Positions 18,933-28,139 of a DNA stretch of 36,156 bases are shown here, one piece after another. Made by a program: the position numbers and the translations under genes. The stretch is from Campylobacterota bacterium (GTDB taxonomy: Bacteria > Campylobacterota > Campylobacteria > Campylobacterales > Sulfurimonadaceae), in the NCBI GenBank assembly GCA_013607635.1, contig VCAY01000012.1:1-36156 (forward strand). The letters are read 5' to 3'. Numbering within the stretch: the first letter of the stretch is position 1; every line of letters begins with the position of its first letter. Under the pieces are notes generated by a model, which was given only the letters and a program-made list of their open reading frames with translations, did not search any database and was not told where the DNA came from.

Positions 18933-20486
18933 TCAAATAGACTCTTTGGATTCACTAAAATAGTGCCCTTGCGCGTAATCGATCCCGATCTGTTGCACCA
19001 CCTCTAGCACCTCTTTTGAGTGGACAAACTCCGCGACCGTTTTTTTACCCATCTTTTTGGTAAAAGCAACAATCGTTTCGGTAATAATCTTGCTGTTTCG
19101 ATCCTTATCAATATTTTTAATGAGCGATCCGTCTATCTTGACAAAATCAGATGCAATATTTGTCACATACTCAAAATTTGCATAACCACTGCCAAAATCA
19201 TCGATGGCAACCTTTACACCGTAACGACGAACCATATTGACAAAATCATGCACAATCTGCACATCTTCGATCTCCTCTGTTTCCAAAAGCTCAATGGTTA
19301 ACTGCGATCCTACACCATACTGCTGAAGCTTGTCGAGTAAAAAGTTTTTTATATGCTCATTTGAAATATCTTCAAAACTTAAATTTAAACTAAACCTTTT
19401 TGTCGTGTTGGCAAAAAATGCAAAGCTCTTTTCTATCATCCTCTTTGTCAATTCACCATAAAGCCTTATCTTACGGCTGATATCTAGGAAGATGAAAGGG
19501 GGGAGTATTTTATCCTCCTCTTTTATCCGTATCAGTGCTTCATATTTTGCTATCGACATATCACTAAGATCGATGATAGGCTGATAAAAAGGGATCACGT
19601 TGTCATCTTTTAATGCCCTCTTAATTGTATGCGCCATCTTAATATTGTGCTCATACTGTTGAGAGAGCTGCATATCTTCATGATATACCAAGTACTCTTT
19701 TCTTTTTTGTTTGGCAAGTTTGAGTGTCATATCGGCATGGATTAAGCCTGTTTTTTCTATGTTGACAACCGCAGCTGCTTGAGTAATACCGATATATATT
19801 TCCGCATCTTCATAAAAATAATCTGACGATTCAACCAACTCCTTAATCTTTTGCAAATACTGTTCTATCAATGAGGCATGATTATCTATCTGAAGCAGAA
19901 GTGCAAACTCATCCGATGGTAATTTATATACCTTAGCGGCATGCTCTTTTGCAAACTCTTGTAACACATTAGCGATCTGCTTTAAAATAGTATCACCGAC
20001 TTTATAGCCGTAAAAATCGTTAATGGTGGTAAAATCATTCACATTAATCAAAATAATGACATCACCCAAATGTTTTCCAAGATCGGACATCAAACTGATT
20101 CTATTTGGCAGTCCTGTCAAAGCATTATAGTATGCCTGTTTGATCATTGTTTCTGCATTTTCACGCACGCGCTTTTCAAGGTTTTCTCGCGTTTTACAAT
20201 CTTCTATAAGCATTAAATTGGTTTTTTCAAAAAAGGTAAAAGTCGCAACACTTTTGGTTTCACAATACACCTCAGTATCCATAATAACACCATCAGTTGT
20301 TGTTCCCATAAATGTTGCATTTGGAAATTTCAAGCGGAAATAATCTTCCATTTTTATGATAAAATTTTGATTCGCTGTAGCACAAAAAACTTGGATCAAC
20401 AATCTGGAACTATCAACAACGCCCTTTAAAGAGACTGTTTTTTTAAGCTCATCAATACTTTCAAATACGATACTAAAGTTCTTCAT
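18933..20486 (-). CDS. cyclic-di-GMP phosphodiesterase-like protein: partial FIST, degenerate GGDEF, EAL
   Basis: 517 residues in three parts. Residues about 28-95 (LLIQVFCATANQNF, FMGTTTDGVIM) resemble the start of a FIST N sensor domain but are much shorter than a full one. Residues about 135-275 are a GGDEF domain whose signature is degenerate (SDEF in LPSDEFALLL), so cyclase activity is unlikely. Residues about 295-510 are an EAL domain with the key elements intact: YEALIRI, NLSFEDI, IELLETEE, IDDFGSGYANF, DFVKIDGSLIK, TVAEFVHS and QGHYFSES. The prediction is a c-di-GMP phosphodiesterase, possibly GTP-modulated. No membrane helices, so cytosolic. A TATAAT ends 6 nt before the ATG with no Shine-Dalgarno, pointing to a leaderless message. 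Confidence 0.85.
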   Translation of the reverse strand: MKNFSIVFESIDELKKTVSLKGVVDSSRLLIQVFCATANQNFIIKMEDYFRLKFPNATFMGTTTDGVIMDTEVYCETKSVATFTFFEKTNLMLIEDCKTRENLEKRVRENAETMIKQAYYNALTGLPNRISLMSDLGKHLGDVIILINVNDFTTINDFYGYKVGDTILKQIANVLQEFAKEHAAKVYKLPSDEFALLLQIDNHASLIEQYLQKIKELVESSDYFYEDAEIYIGITQAAAVVNIEKTGLIHADMTLKLAKQKRKEYLVYHEDMQLSQQYEHNIKMAHTIKRALKDDNVIPFYQPIIDLSDMSIAKYEALIRIKEEDKILPPFIFLDISRKIRLYGELTKRMIEKSFAFFANTTKRFSLNLSFEDISNEHIKNFLLDKLQQYGVGSQLTIELLETEEIEDVQIVHDFVNMVRRYGVKVAIDDFGSGYANFEYVTNIASDFVKIDGSLIKNIDKDRNSKIITETIVAFTKKMGKKTVAEFVHSKEVLEVVQQIGIDYAQGHYFSESKESI

Positions 20487-20492
20487 GGTGGC

Positions 20493-20498
20493 ATTATA
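20493..20498 (-). promoter_or_regulatory. -10 box (TATAAT) of the GGDEF/EAL gene
   Basis: TATAAT on the minus strand, 6 nt before the ATG at 20486 and inside the 32-bp gap after ruvX. No ribosome-binding site. Predicted leaderless start. Confidence 0.55.
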
Positions 20499-20518
20499 TG
20501 CTATTCAACTTAATATCG

Positions 20519-20914
20519 CTATAAAAAGTAGCTATTTTTAAATCGTTGTAAAATCACCATAGCAGCAAGAGAATCAACACGCCCGTCCCGTATGTAGCGC
20601 ATCTCACCTTTTAGCAACGCCTTGGCTTCAAGAGAGCTTCCAGATTCATCCTGAAAAAACACCTCACCCTCAAACTCCAAAAGATTCACAAAATGTTTGA
20701 CTCTGCGACGCATCTCATCTTCGCTGCTACCGCCAAGCGGTAAACCAACCACAAGTGCGTCCACCTGCCACTCTTTGATCGCCTTTTGAACCTCAGAGGC
20801 TGCCTGGTTACGGTTTTTACGCATAACTGCCGGTAAGGGGGTAACGATATCTTTGTGTGCAGAGTAAGCAAGACCAATGCGTTTAAGTCCCAGATCGATC
20901 GCTAAATATTTCAC
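20519..20914 (-). CDS. ruvX: YqgF/RuvX-family RNase H-fold protein
   Basis: 131-residue RNase H-like fold protein of the YqgF family, linked in other bacteria to 16S rRNA 5'-end processing and named a putative Holliday-junction resolvase. Present are the N-terminal LAIDLGLKRIGLAYS (catalytic Asp), ALVVGLPLGGSSEDE, and C-terminal RDGRVDSLAAMVILQRF with the last acidic residue. The usual DERLST motif is DESGSS here, so the Arg is not conserved. GTG start abutting the mnmE stop with no gap. Last gene of the rpmH operon. Confidence 0.88.
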   Translation of the reverse strand: MKYLAIDLGLKRIGLAYSAHKDIVTPLPAVMRKNRNQAASEVQKAIKEWQVDALVVGLPLGGSSEDEMRRRVKHFVNLLEFEGEVFFQDESGSSLEAKALLKGEMRYIRDGRVDSLAAMVILQRFKNSYFL

Positions 20915-22246
20915 CTATTTTCCCAAACAAAAAGAGCTAAACATCTTATCGAGCATCTCATCATTATCAAATGGTCGTGTGATACTTGCCATTGATTTGA
21001 CTGCCTCATTAAGATGCCATGAAAAGATCTCAAGCTCTTGATCTGCAAGCGGTGTAAACGCCTCTTGGATATTTTGCATCGTCTGCTGTACTGCTGCGAT
21101 CTGGCGCTGTGAGATAAGCATCATCTCATCGCTTATGTTACTTTTGTCCATAATTAATTGAAGTTGCTCAATGAGTGCAGAAACATCATCTTTGGAATTA
21201 AGTTCAAGATCAAAGCCAACTTTGCAAACAAGCTTTTGCTTAAGATCGATCTTGTTTTTAATGATAATCTTCTCCTTATCTGTCTCTTGTAAAAGTTGGA
21301 CTATCTGTGCATCTTCATCATCAAACTCTCTTGAAGCATCAAAGAGTGCTACAACGATGTCACTTTGCTCGATCGCTTCAAGACTTCGCTCGATCCCAAT
21401 CTTCTCGATCGCATCACTTGCTTCGCGGATCCCTGCCGTGTCAACAATGCGAATAAGGTGTGTGCCGATCTTTACCTGCTCTTCGATTGTATCTCGCGTT
21501 GTTCCTGCAATATCACTGACAATCGCTCTATTGTAGTTCAGCAGTGCATTTAAAAGCGAACTTTTACCCACATTTGGCTTACCCACAATCGCCACACGAA
21601 ACCCCTGCATAAGACCCGAGCGTGATTTTGAAGCATGCAACGTTTTTTCGAGTTGCTTATGGAGTTTTTGCAGTTTATCTTTTATCTGCGCTACCAGATC
21701 ATCCGGCAGATCCTCTTCGGCATAATCGATACTCACCTCTGAATATGCAAGTATATGGATAATCTCGTCGCGCACACTCTCGATAAACTCTTTGAGCGAA
21801 CCTTTAACTTGACGTGCTAAAATCTTTGCCGCATCTTCACTTTTGGCTTCAATCAGCTGTGCGATCGCTTCTGCTTCGCTAAGATCAATACGCCCATTAA
21901 AGAATGCCCGTTTGGAAAACTCTCCGGGCTGTGCAAGCCTTGCACCCCTATCAAGTGCAGCCTGCAAAATAGACTGCGCAACGATGAACCCACCATGACA
22001 CTGAATCTCAACCACATCTTCACCTGTAAAGGAGCGGGGAGCTTGAAAATAGATCACGATAGTCTCATCGATTAGAGCATCGGTTTTATCGTAAACATTG
22101 GTGAGTGTGGCGTAGCGGGGTTGGAAATTTTCTTTTTTGGTAAGTTTTTTGACAATCTCAAGCGCATCATCACCACTGAGTCGTACGATAGCGATCGAAC
22201 CAATCCCGTTGGCGGTTGCGATCGCTACAATTGTTTCATTATCCAT
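20915..22246 (-). CDS. mnmE: tRNA modification GTPase MnmE (TrmE)
   Basis: With MnmG it installs the (carboxymethyl)aminomethyl group at U34 of certain tRNAs, using folate and FAD. 443 aa. The N-terminal tetrahydrofolate-binding domain has the ATANGIGSIAIVRLSG start. The inserted G domain shows P-loop GKPNVGKS (222-229), SDIAGTTRDT (G2), DTAGIRE (G3) and NKIDL (G4). The C-terminal FCLGK carries the catalytic Cys near residue 440. ATG start, one base after jag. Confidence 0.97.
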   Translation of the reverse strand: MDNETIVAIATANGIGSIAIVRLSGDDALEIVKKLTKKENFQPRYATLTNVYDKTDALIDETIVIYFQAPRSFTGEDVVEIQCHGGFIVAQSILQAALDRGARLAQPGEFSKRAFFNGRIDLSEAEAIAQLIEAKSEDAAKILARQVKGSLKEFIESVRDEIIHILAYSEVSIDYAEEDLPDDLVAQIKDKLQKLHKQLEKTLHASKSRSGLMQGFRVAIVGKPNVGKSSLLNALLNYNRAIVSDIAGTTRDTIEEQVKIGTHLIRIVDTAGIREASDAIEKIGIERSLEAIEQSDIVVALFDASREFDDEDAQIVQLLQETDKEKIIIKNKIDLKQKLVCKVGFDLELNSKDDVSALIEQLQLIMDKSNISDEMMLISQRQIAAVQQTMQNIQEAFTPLADQELEIFSWHLNEAVKSMASITRPFDNDEMLDKMFSSFCLGK

Positions 22247-22247
22247 T

Positions 22248-23048
22248 TTAGGCGTGGTAGTCGTTGATGATGATGTACTTCAATCCCTCTTTAGTTGAGC
22301 GGATCACCACATACTTGTCTGGGTAACGGTTGCGAAGCTCTTTAAGGGCAATTTGTACAAGTACTCCGTCAAGGATCTTGGTTTGTGCGCGTCCATCTTT
22401 ATCGACAATCTCGTAGATATTTTCAAGATACTTCCCGACACCCTCCTCTTGGTTTTTTAAAAACTCTGCGATCTCAAGGCGAAGCTGTACATTGTACTTC
22501 GCATTGATCCAGTTAAAAAGCATATAGGAAAGCGCTTTATAGCGGTACCCCTCTTTACCGATAAGCAATGCCGCATCTTCACCTGTAAACTCAACCAAAA
22601 GTGTCTGCTCGTCATAAACCGAGACGGCAATCTCATCGATATCAAAACAGATTTTTGCAAAGAGTTCATTAACTGCTTGCTTGACCTCTTTTGCCACGCC
22701 ATTGATGCCAATGTGGGTATTTTCTTGTTCATCGTAAGCATCATCATAATCTGCTGTGTAGTCGAGTCCACTTACAAGATCTTCATCAAGCCCTTCATCT
22801 TGATCGCTCACAAACGACTCAGGCAAGATCGTATCATCAACCATTTTAGGCTGTTGTTCTTTTTCAATGCTCTTTTTTGCCGGATCGATCGCTGCAACAA
22901 TGATGGCACTCTTTTGAAAAAATCCTAAAAAACCGTTGCTTGGGGTCTGTATAACTTCGATCGCCAATTCAGTAATAGAGCAGTCAAAATGCTCGGCAGC
23001 TTGTTGGTATGCATCTTCAAGCGAATGTGATTCTATCCTCTTTATCAT
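22248..23048 (-). CDS. jag: Jag/KhpB-like RNA-binding protein
   Basis: 266 residues. A Jag-N domain (about 1-50, SLEDAYQQAAEHFDCSITEL) is followed by an acidic linker (about 70-115). A KH-like domain spans about 120-200, with the GKEGYRYKALSYMLFNWIN motif. The C-terminus (residues about 220-266, VQIALKELRNRYPDKYVVIRS) sits where R3H normally is, but the defining RxxxH is not present. RNA binding is thus inferred from the KH part. Encoded between yidC and mnmE, the usual Jag position; the family is linked to membrane-protein and cell-wall control in other bacteria. ATG start. Confidence 0.85.
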   Translation of the reverse strand: MIKRIESHSLEDAYQQAAEHFDCSITELAIEVIQTPSNGFLGFFQKSAIIVAAIDPAKKSIEKEQQPKMVDDTILPESFVSDQDEGLDEDLVSGLDYTADYDDAYDEQENTHIGINGVAKEVKQAVNELFAKICFDIDEIAVSVYDEQTLLVEFTGEDAALLIGKEGYRYKALSYMLFNWINAKYNVQLRLEIAEFLKNQEEGVGKYLENIYEIVDKDGRAQTKILDGVLVQIALKELRNRYPDKYVVIRSTKEGLKYIIINDYHA

Positions 23049-23050
23049 AG

Positions 23051-24640
23051 CTATTTCCCACTTTTTTTCTCAACAGCTGCTTTTGCATCTTTGGCGTTTT
23101 TGAATTGTTGATTCACTATAAACTGTTGTGCTATAGAGAAAAGGTTGTTCACAAACCAGTATAACACAAGTCCGGAAGGGAATGTAACGAAAAAGAATGT
23201 AAAGATCACAGGCAGATACTTAAACACTTTCTCTTGCATCGGGTCTGTAAAATTGTTTGGTGTCATCCTTTGCTGGAAGAACATCGATGCACCCATAAGG
23301 ATCGGTAAAATATAGTAAGGATCCATACGTGAGAGATCGTTGATCCACAACATCCAAGGCGCACCTTGAAGCTCAACTGCATTTAAAAGTACACGATAGA
23401 TTGCAAAAAATACAGGGATCTGCAACAACATCGGTAAACATCCCCCAAGCGGATTGGCACCATGTTTTTTGTAAAGTTCCATCGTTGCAGCATTTAAACG
23501 CTGTGGATCACTTTTGTATTTTTCACGCAACTCTTTGATCCTTGGTGCTAACTCTTTCATCTTTTGCATCCCCATCATACCCTTATAGGTGAGTGGATAA
23601 AGCACCGCACGCACAATGGCAGTCAAAGCAATAATAGCCCATCCCCAGTTGCCGAAGATCCCATAGAGCCACAAAAGGAGAGCAAAAAGTGGCTTAGCTG
23701 CAAAAGTAAACCATCCATATTCAATCGCATTAACAAGGATTGGATCAATTGATTTAAGTACTTCATGCTCTTTTGGGCCGATATATCCATGAAAATCCAT
23801 TGTATTGTGCCCTTCAAAATAGACAACAGGATTATCGTTAAAACCTCTCTCAACAATGATGTTGGTATCTTTACTAAGGCCATACATGATGATCGCAGTG
23901 TACTGATCAAACGTAGAGATCAATCCAACATCACCAAATATCTGTCTTCCTTCAGCATCACCATCTTCAGTAATATGCATCTTCCCATCATTTGTATAAA
24001 TCAGCGCCCCGGCAACTGCCATGAGCTTTTTACTTACCTGAGGTCTATCACCAAGATAAACGAAATATTTCACATCTTTGCTTGTAGTAATTTTAGCATC
24101 ATAATGTCCATCAGCATAAAAAGTCAATTCTTTTGTAACTTTCAAATCAGGTAACACTTGTGTAAGTGTTACGTGCAGTGGTGCATCTTTGAGTTGTGCT
24201 TTTTGGATATTGGCAGTATAAGGTGTTTTGATAGCTGCATCATTAAGCTTTTGATCTGCAAATCGGATAAATAACGGTTTTGTTCCGTTTTGTGGAATCA
24301 CCTGTGCGTGTAGATCCTCTGCATTTCTAAATTTCTCTTCTAGAAGTTCTTTTGAAGCGATACGCCCAAGTGAATCGATTTTAAGCACAAACTTGTCATT
24401 TGTAACAACCGTGAGGATCGAAGCATCTCGCGCTGACTCATCTTGTTGTTGGATCTTGTGCCCTGCAACATCTTCTATGCTTTGTTGTACCACCTCTTGC
24501 TTGGTGGCTTTTTTTGTTGTCTGCTCATTTTGTTGTTGAAGCTCTTGAGGTGGAAAGATAGCCGTATAGGCCACGAAAAAAACTATGGAGATTAGTACTG
24601 CGACTAATAATCTTTGATTTGGTGTCATATTGTCAAACAC
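23051..24640 (-). CDS. yidC: membrane protein insertase YidC
   Basis: Inner-membrane insertase (Oxa1 family) that works alone or with SecYEG. The 529-residue Gram-negative type has TM1 at about 10-30 (LLVAVLISIVFFVAYTAIF). A large periplasmic domain (about 45-310) follows, then the core five-helix region (about 315-520) with MQKMKELAPRIKELREKYKSD and GGCLPMLLQIPVFFAIYRVL. The C-terminus is basic. The start is GTG 24640, preceded by AAGGG at suitable distance; ATG 24628 is a shorter alternative. Three bases after yidD and two before jag. Confidence 0.96.
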   Translation of the reverse strand: MFDNMTPNQRLLVAVLISIVFFVAYTAIFPPQELQQQNEQTTKKATKQEVVQQSIEDVAGHKIQQQDESARDASILTVVTNDKFVLKIDSLGRIASKELLEEKFRNAEDLHAQVIPQNGTKPLFIRFADQKLNDAAIKTPYTANIQKAQLKDAPLHVTLTQVLPDLKVTKELTFYADGHYDAKITTSKDVKYFVYLGDRPQVSKKLMAVAGALIYTNDGKMHITEDGDAEGRQIFGDVGLISTFDQYTAIIMYGLSKDTNIIVERGFNDNPVVYFEGHNTMDFHGYIGPKEHEVLKSIDPILVNAIEYGWFTFAAKPLFALLLWLYGIFGNWGWAIIALTAIVRAVLYPLTYKGMMGMQKMKELAPRIKELREKYKSDPQRLNAATMELYKKHGANPLGGCLPMLLQIPVFFAIYRVLLNAVELQGAPWMLWINDLSRMDPYYILPILMGASMFFQQRMTPNNFTDPMQEKVFKYLPVIFTFFFVTFPSGLVLYWFVNNLFSIAQQFIVNQQFKNAKDAKAAVEKKSGK

Positions 24641-24643
24641 AAA

Positions 24644-24967
24644 TTACCCTTTATACGAAAAATTTTTAATGATATAGCAGCGGTTCTTTTGATTTGGAAC
24701 CAGCCAATATTTTACGGAGTTTATATCCAGTTTTGCAGCTTTACAAGTAAAGTGTTGTAAGACCGGATAATCGATACCGCCATCGAAAAGTTGATTGCAA
24801 CGAAGTATTCTAGTAAAACTGTTATAAAAAGCAGTTAAAAGTGGATTCTTTTCAAAATTTATGCGGGCATATTCGCTACATGTTGGGTAATATCTACACG
24901 AACCATACCCAAGGAGTGTAAAAAACTTCTGATAAAGCCATAAAATTTTAAGCAATAGCTTTCGCAC
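24644..24967 (-). CDS. yidD: YidD, membrane protein insertion efficiency factor
   Basis: Small basic amphipathic protein thought to assist YidC-dependent insertion at the inner membrane. 107 aa from GTG 24967 ([16 protein letters not shown]). It contains the family signature YGSCRYYPTCSEYA, with its cysteines, and RILRCNQLFDGGIDYPV. The open frame continues upstream inside rnpA, but that part is not family-like, so GTG is chosen; it overlaps the rnpA end by 20 bp. Position between rnpA and yidC is the classic one. Confidence 0.9.
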   Translation of the reverse strand: MRKLLLKILWLYQKFFTLLGYGSCRYYPTCSEYARINFEKNPLLTAFYNSFTRILRCNQLFDGGIDYPVLQHFTCKAAKLDINSVKYWLVPNQKNRCYIIKNFSYKG

Positions 24968-25286
24968 GTGATAATACTCTTTTGAAATCTGATTGTAATT
25001 GTTGGTACGATTTTTCAACCATTGCCGCTTTTGCAACAAAAACATAAGTACCGCTCTTTAGTTGTGGGGAAAACTGATAAAACAAAGCGCGCATTCTACG
25101 CTTGGCTCTGTTTCTGTGTACCGCATTGCCGATCTTTTTTGTAGCGGTAAAACCAACTTTGCGAATTTTGTCACTAGGCAAATAAAACAAAACAACACTA
25201 CCTGAGTGTTGCGATCTGCCTTTGATGTAGAGATACTGAAACTCCCTGTGGTGTTTCAGTAGATCATAGCCGCCTAAACTGACAAT
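24948..25286 (-). CDS. rnpA: ribonuclease P protein component, with a non-standard start codon
   Basis: Protein subunit of RNase P, which matures tRNA 5' ends with the M1 RNA. The RNR signature lies in [19 protein letters not shown] and the FTATKKIG strand precedes it. The conserved N-terminus ([16 protein letters not shown]) is encoded upstream of the first ATG/GTG/TTG in frame (TTG 25190). It is bounded further upstream by a TAA. Only ATT 25286 ([16 protein letters not shown], 112 aa) or CTG 25259 (103 aa) could start a full-length product; an AAAGG about 9 nt before the ATT favours ATT. That start overlaps the rpmH 3' end by 13 bp. Starting at TTG 25190 would drop about 30 conserved residues. 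Confidence 0.88.
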   Translation of the reverse strand: MVSLGGYDLLKHHREFQYLYIKGRSQHSGSVVLFYLPSDKIRKVGFTATKKIGNAVHRNRAKRRMRALFYQFSPQLKSGTYVFVAKAAMVEKSYQQLQSDFKRVLSRAKAIA

Positions 25287-25408
25287 CTTTTACGACCTTT
25301 TGCACGACGGCGGTTGATGAGGTTTCTACCATTTTTAGTAGCCATTCTAGCTCTAAAGCCGTGTGTTCTTTTTCTTGGTGTGTTATGTGGTTGGTATGTT
25401 CTTTTCAT
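25274..25408 (-). CDS. rpmH: 50S ribosomal protein L34
   Basis: 44-residue basic ribosomal protein, reading [18 protein letters not shown] at the N-terminus and ending [12 protein letters not shown], the standard L34 sequence. ATG start with AAGGA about 8 nt upstream. First gene of the rpmH-rnpA-yidD-yidC-jag-mnmE-ruvX operon. In many bacteria this cluster sits beside oriC, but nothing origin-like is seen here, in line with Campylobacterota where the cluster is detached from dnaA. Confidence 0.97.
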   Translation of the reverse strand: MKRTYQPHNTPRKRTHGFRARMATKNGRNLINRRRAKGRKRLSV

Positions 25409-25439
25409 TAGACATATCCTTATCTGATTTAAGAGCGCA

Positions 25440-25445
25440 ATTTTA
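25440..25445 (-). promoter_or_regulatory. -10 box (TAAAAT) of the rpmH operon
   Basis: TAAAAT on the minus strand, 31 bp before the rpmH ATG, preceded by an AT-rich tract. The predicted leader is about 24 nt with AAGGA. Confidence 0.5.
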
Positions 25446-25490
25446 CAAAAATATTACTTAAAGCCTCTTGAAGGTTTATCTGGTGCGAAG

Positions 25491-28067
25491 TTACGCCAAC
25501 TCCACACCAATCTCGCCATCTTGCATCACAAAAGTAACTTTGCTGCCCTCTTTAACTTTACCCTCTAAGATAAGATCAGCCAAACGATCCTCTACAATCT
25601 CATAAAGTGCACGTTTTAGTGGTCTAGCCCCATACACAGGATCAAATCCAGCCTCAGCGATGTACCCTTTTGCCTCTTCGCTAAGCTCAAGTGTGATATC
25701 TCTGTCTTTAACTTTGTTTTGAATCTCTTTAAAGAATAGATCAACAATCCCTTTAATTTGCTCCTCACCAAGCGCATTAAAGATCACAATATCATCCAAA
25801 CGGTTTAAAAACTCCGGTTTAAACGCCACTTTCAGATCCCCCATCACCATATCTTCAAGTTCCGGTGCGTTAGGGTTGTTGATGATCTTATCGCTTGCGA
25901 TATTTGATGTAAGGATAATGATCGTATTGGAAAAATCAACCGTTACCCCTTTGTTGTCAGTCAAACGTCCATCATCAAGCACTTGAAGCAGTACATTAAA
26001 CACATCTGGGTGTGCTTTTTCCACCTCATCAAAAAGTACAACCGAGTATGGTTTTCTCCTTACTGCTTCGGTAAGCTGTCCACCCTCTTCGTACCCTACA
26101 TACCCCGGTGCTGCACCAACAAGGCGTGAAACCGCGTGTTTTTCCATATACTCACTCATATCGATACGGATCATCGCATCTTCCGAGTCAAACAGGAATT
26201 TTGCCAGTGTTTTGGCTGTTTGTGTTTTACCTACACCGGTTGGTCCTAGAAATAAGAAACTTCCAATTGGCGAGTTTGCAGAACTTAGCCCCGCTTTGTT
26301 GCGTTTAATCGCACGAGCAACGGCGTGAGTCGCTTTGCTTTGCCCCACAACCTCTTTGTTAAGCTCATCCTCTACATGTAAGATCTTCTCCTGTTCAGCT
26401 TGGAGCATCTTATTGACCGGTATATGGGTCCATCTTGATACAACCGATGCTATAGACTCCTCATCTACAGAGTTTTTCAAAAGTGTTCCATCTTCTTGCA
26501 TCTTTGCCCACTGCTCATTGAGTCGTTTCTCCTCTTCGATCAGTTGTGGAATTGCACCATACTCAATCTCTGCCGCACGGTTAAAGTCACTCTGTGCTTT
26601 GGCAAGTTCTGCTTCGCGTCGTTTTGCTTCGATCTCTGATTTGATGTGTGAGACTTTCTCAAACACCTCTTTTTCCATCGCAAATTGTGATTCGAGTTTT
26701 CTTAGCTCCTCTTCAACATCTGCAAGCTCTTTTTCGATCTCAGCCAAACGTTTTTCATTTGATGGTGTCTGCTCCATTTTCAGCGCTTCTTTTTCTACCA
26801 TCAATGCACTCACTTTGCGTTTTGCAGTACTAAGTTCATGCGGCTCAGACTCGATCTGCATCTTTAGCTCCGCTGCCGCTTCATCGATCAAGTCGATCGC
26901 CTTATCTGGCAGAAATCTGTCTGCAATATATCTGTCACTGAGTCTTGCCGCCGCAACGAGTGCACTGTCGGTGATGTTGACATTGTGGTGCGCTTCGAGT
27001 CGCTCTTTGATCCCTCTTAAAATCTGCAACGACTGATTGACCGTTGGCTCATCAAGCTGGATCGGCAAGAAACGGCGCTGCAGGGCTGCATCTTTTTCAA
27101 AATATTTTCTATACTCTTTGAGTGTTGTAGCACCAATAGTGTGCAACTCTCCACGCGCTAACGCCGGTTTTAAGATGTTAGCTGCATCCATACTCCCCTC
27201 ACTCGCACCTGCACCCACAATGGTGTGGATCTCATCGATAAAGAGGATGATATTACCGGAGCTTTTGACCTCCTCGATCACCGCTTTTAAGCGATCCTCA
27301 AACTCACCGCGATATTTTGCACCCGCAACAAGTGAGCTCATATCAAGTGCGATTACCCGTTTGTTTTGTAGCGATGTTGGTACTTCACCACTATGGATAC
27401 GCTGTGCCAAGCCTTCCACAAGGGCAGTTTTACCAACCCCAGGCTCACCAAGGAGCATCGGGTTGTTTTTTGTTTTACGGATAAGTATCTGCATCATACG
27501 CGTAATCTCTTCATCACGCCCAATAACAGGGGAGAGGTTACCCTCTGCTGCTTCTTTTGTAAGATCTACACCATATTTTGACAAAGACTCCAACCTCTCA
27601 TCGGCACTTTGCGAATCGATCTTCGCACCACCTCTGGCTGCTTCGATCTCTTTTTCCAGTGCCATCACATCCACATACTTGCTAAAAAGTGAAGCATAAG
27701 GCTCCGTTTTGAGGTTTGCCAAAATATAGGTGTCAACTGCTAAAAAGCTGTCACCGTTTTTGGTCATCAAACCTACTCCATTTTCAAGACTCTCGACAAA
27801 ACTGCGTGATAATTTTATGTTCTCTTTACTTACGGATGATGATTTTGGCAATTTTTCCGCCATCGATTTTACATCAAGCTCCATCGCTACTTTATCGATC
27901 CCCATCTTGTTAAACATCTGATTTAAAACAGAATCGTGGTTTGTCAGTAGCGCCCATAAAAAGTGTTCACTCGTAACTTCTTGATTTTTATTGTGCAGCG
28001 CCAAAGATAGCGCACTCTCAATCGATTGTGTCATATTGTGTGTCATTTTTTCAAATATATTATTCAT
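25491..28067 (-). CDS. clpB: ATP-dependent disaggregase ClpB
   Basis: Hsp100 hexamer that threads aggregated proteins, working with DnaK; cytoplasmic. 858 aa, full length. N-terminal Clp repeat domain (about 1-145, [19 protein letters not shown]), AAA1 Walker [11 protein letters not shown] near 205 and Walker [15 protein letters not shown]. The coiled-coil middle domain (about 400-520, [17 protein letters not shown]) distinguishes ClpB from ClpA/ClpC. AAA2 has Walker [13 protein letters not shown] near 605 and Walker [17 protein letters not shown] start with AAGGA 6 nt upstream. It appears to have its own promoter overlapped by a GAGT-N7-ACTC dyad, suggesting heat-shock repressor control. Confidence 0.97.
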   Translation of the reverse strand: MNNIFEKMTHNMTQSIESALSLALHNKNQEVTSEHFLWALLTNHDSVLNQMFNKMGIDKVAMELDVKSMAEKLPKSSSVSKENIKLSRSFVESLENGVGLMTKNGDSFLAVDTYILANLKTEPYASLFSKYVDVMALEKEIEAARGGAKIDSQSADERLESLSKYGVDLTKEAAEGNLSPVIGRDEEITRMMQILIRKTKNNPMLLGEPGVGKTALVEGLAQRIHSGEVPTSLQNKRVIALDMSSLVAGAKYRGEFEDRLKAVIEEVKSSGNIILFIDEIHTIVGAGASEGSMDAANILKPALARGELHTIGATTLKEYRKYFEKDAALQRRFLPIQLDEPTVNQSLQILRGIKERLEAHHNVNITDSALVAAARLSDRYIADRFLPDKAIDLIDEAAAELKMQIESEPHELSTAKRKVSALMVEKEALKMEQTPSNEKRLAEIEKELADVEEELRKLESQFAMEKEVFEKVSHIKSEIEAKRREAELAKAQSDFNRAAEIEYGAIPQLIEEEKRLNEQWAKMQEDGTLLKNSVDEESIASVVSRWTHIPVNKMLQAEQEKILHVEDELNKEVVGQSKATHAVARAIKRNKAGLSSANSPIGSFLFLGPTGVGKTQTAKTLAKFLFDSEDAMIRIDMSEYMEKHAVSRLVGAAPGYVGYEEGGQLTEAVRRKPYSVVLFDEVEKAHPDVFNVLLQVLDDGRLTDNKGVTVDFSNTIIILTSNIASDKIINNPNAPELEDMVMGDLKVAFKPEFLNRLDDIVIFNALGEEQIKGIVDLFFKEIQNKVKDRDITLELSEEAKGYIAEAGFDPVYGARPLKRALYEIVEDRLADLILEGKVKEGSKVTFVMQDGEIGVELA

Positions 28068-28102
28068 AACTGATCCTTCATAGTTGTTTCCTTATTTTCA
28101 AT

Positions 28103-28117
28103 GAGTATTGTATACTC
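28103..28117 (-). promoter_or_regulatory. GAGT-N7-ACTC dyad over the clpB promoter (HspR/HAIR-like)
   Basis: A perfect palindrome GAGTAT-TGT-ATACTC, 35 bp before the clpB ATG. On the minus strand it contains TACAAT, a likely -10 box. The half-sites and 7-bp spacing equal the core of the HAIR operator bound by HspR (CTTGAGT-N7-ACTCAAG). The outer three bases of each arm do not match. Binding is inference. Confidence 0.5.
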
Positions 28118-28139
28118 TTTTTAAAATCTTCTTTGCTAC

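Noticed and set aside
25187..25490. Chromosomal replication origin near rpmH/rnpA
   Set aside because: No dnaA, dnaN or cluster of DnaA boxes is present; in Campylobacterota this cluster is usually away from oriC.
26335..27699. Two long plus-strand open frames (233 and 220 codons) opposite clpB
   Set aside because: They mirror the clpB reading frame, have serine-rich low-complexity translations and no promoter or ribosome-binding site; clpB itself is complete.
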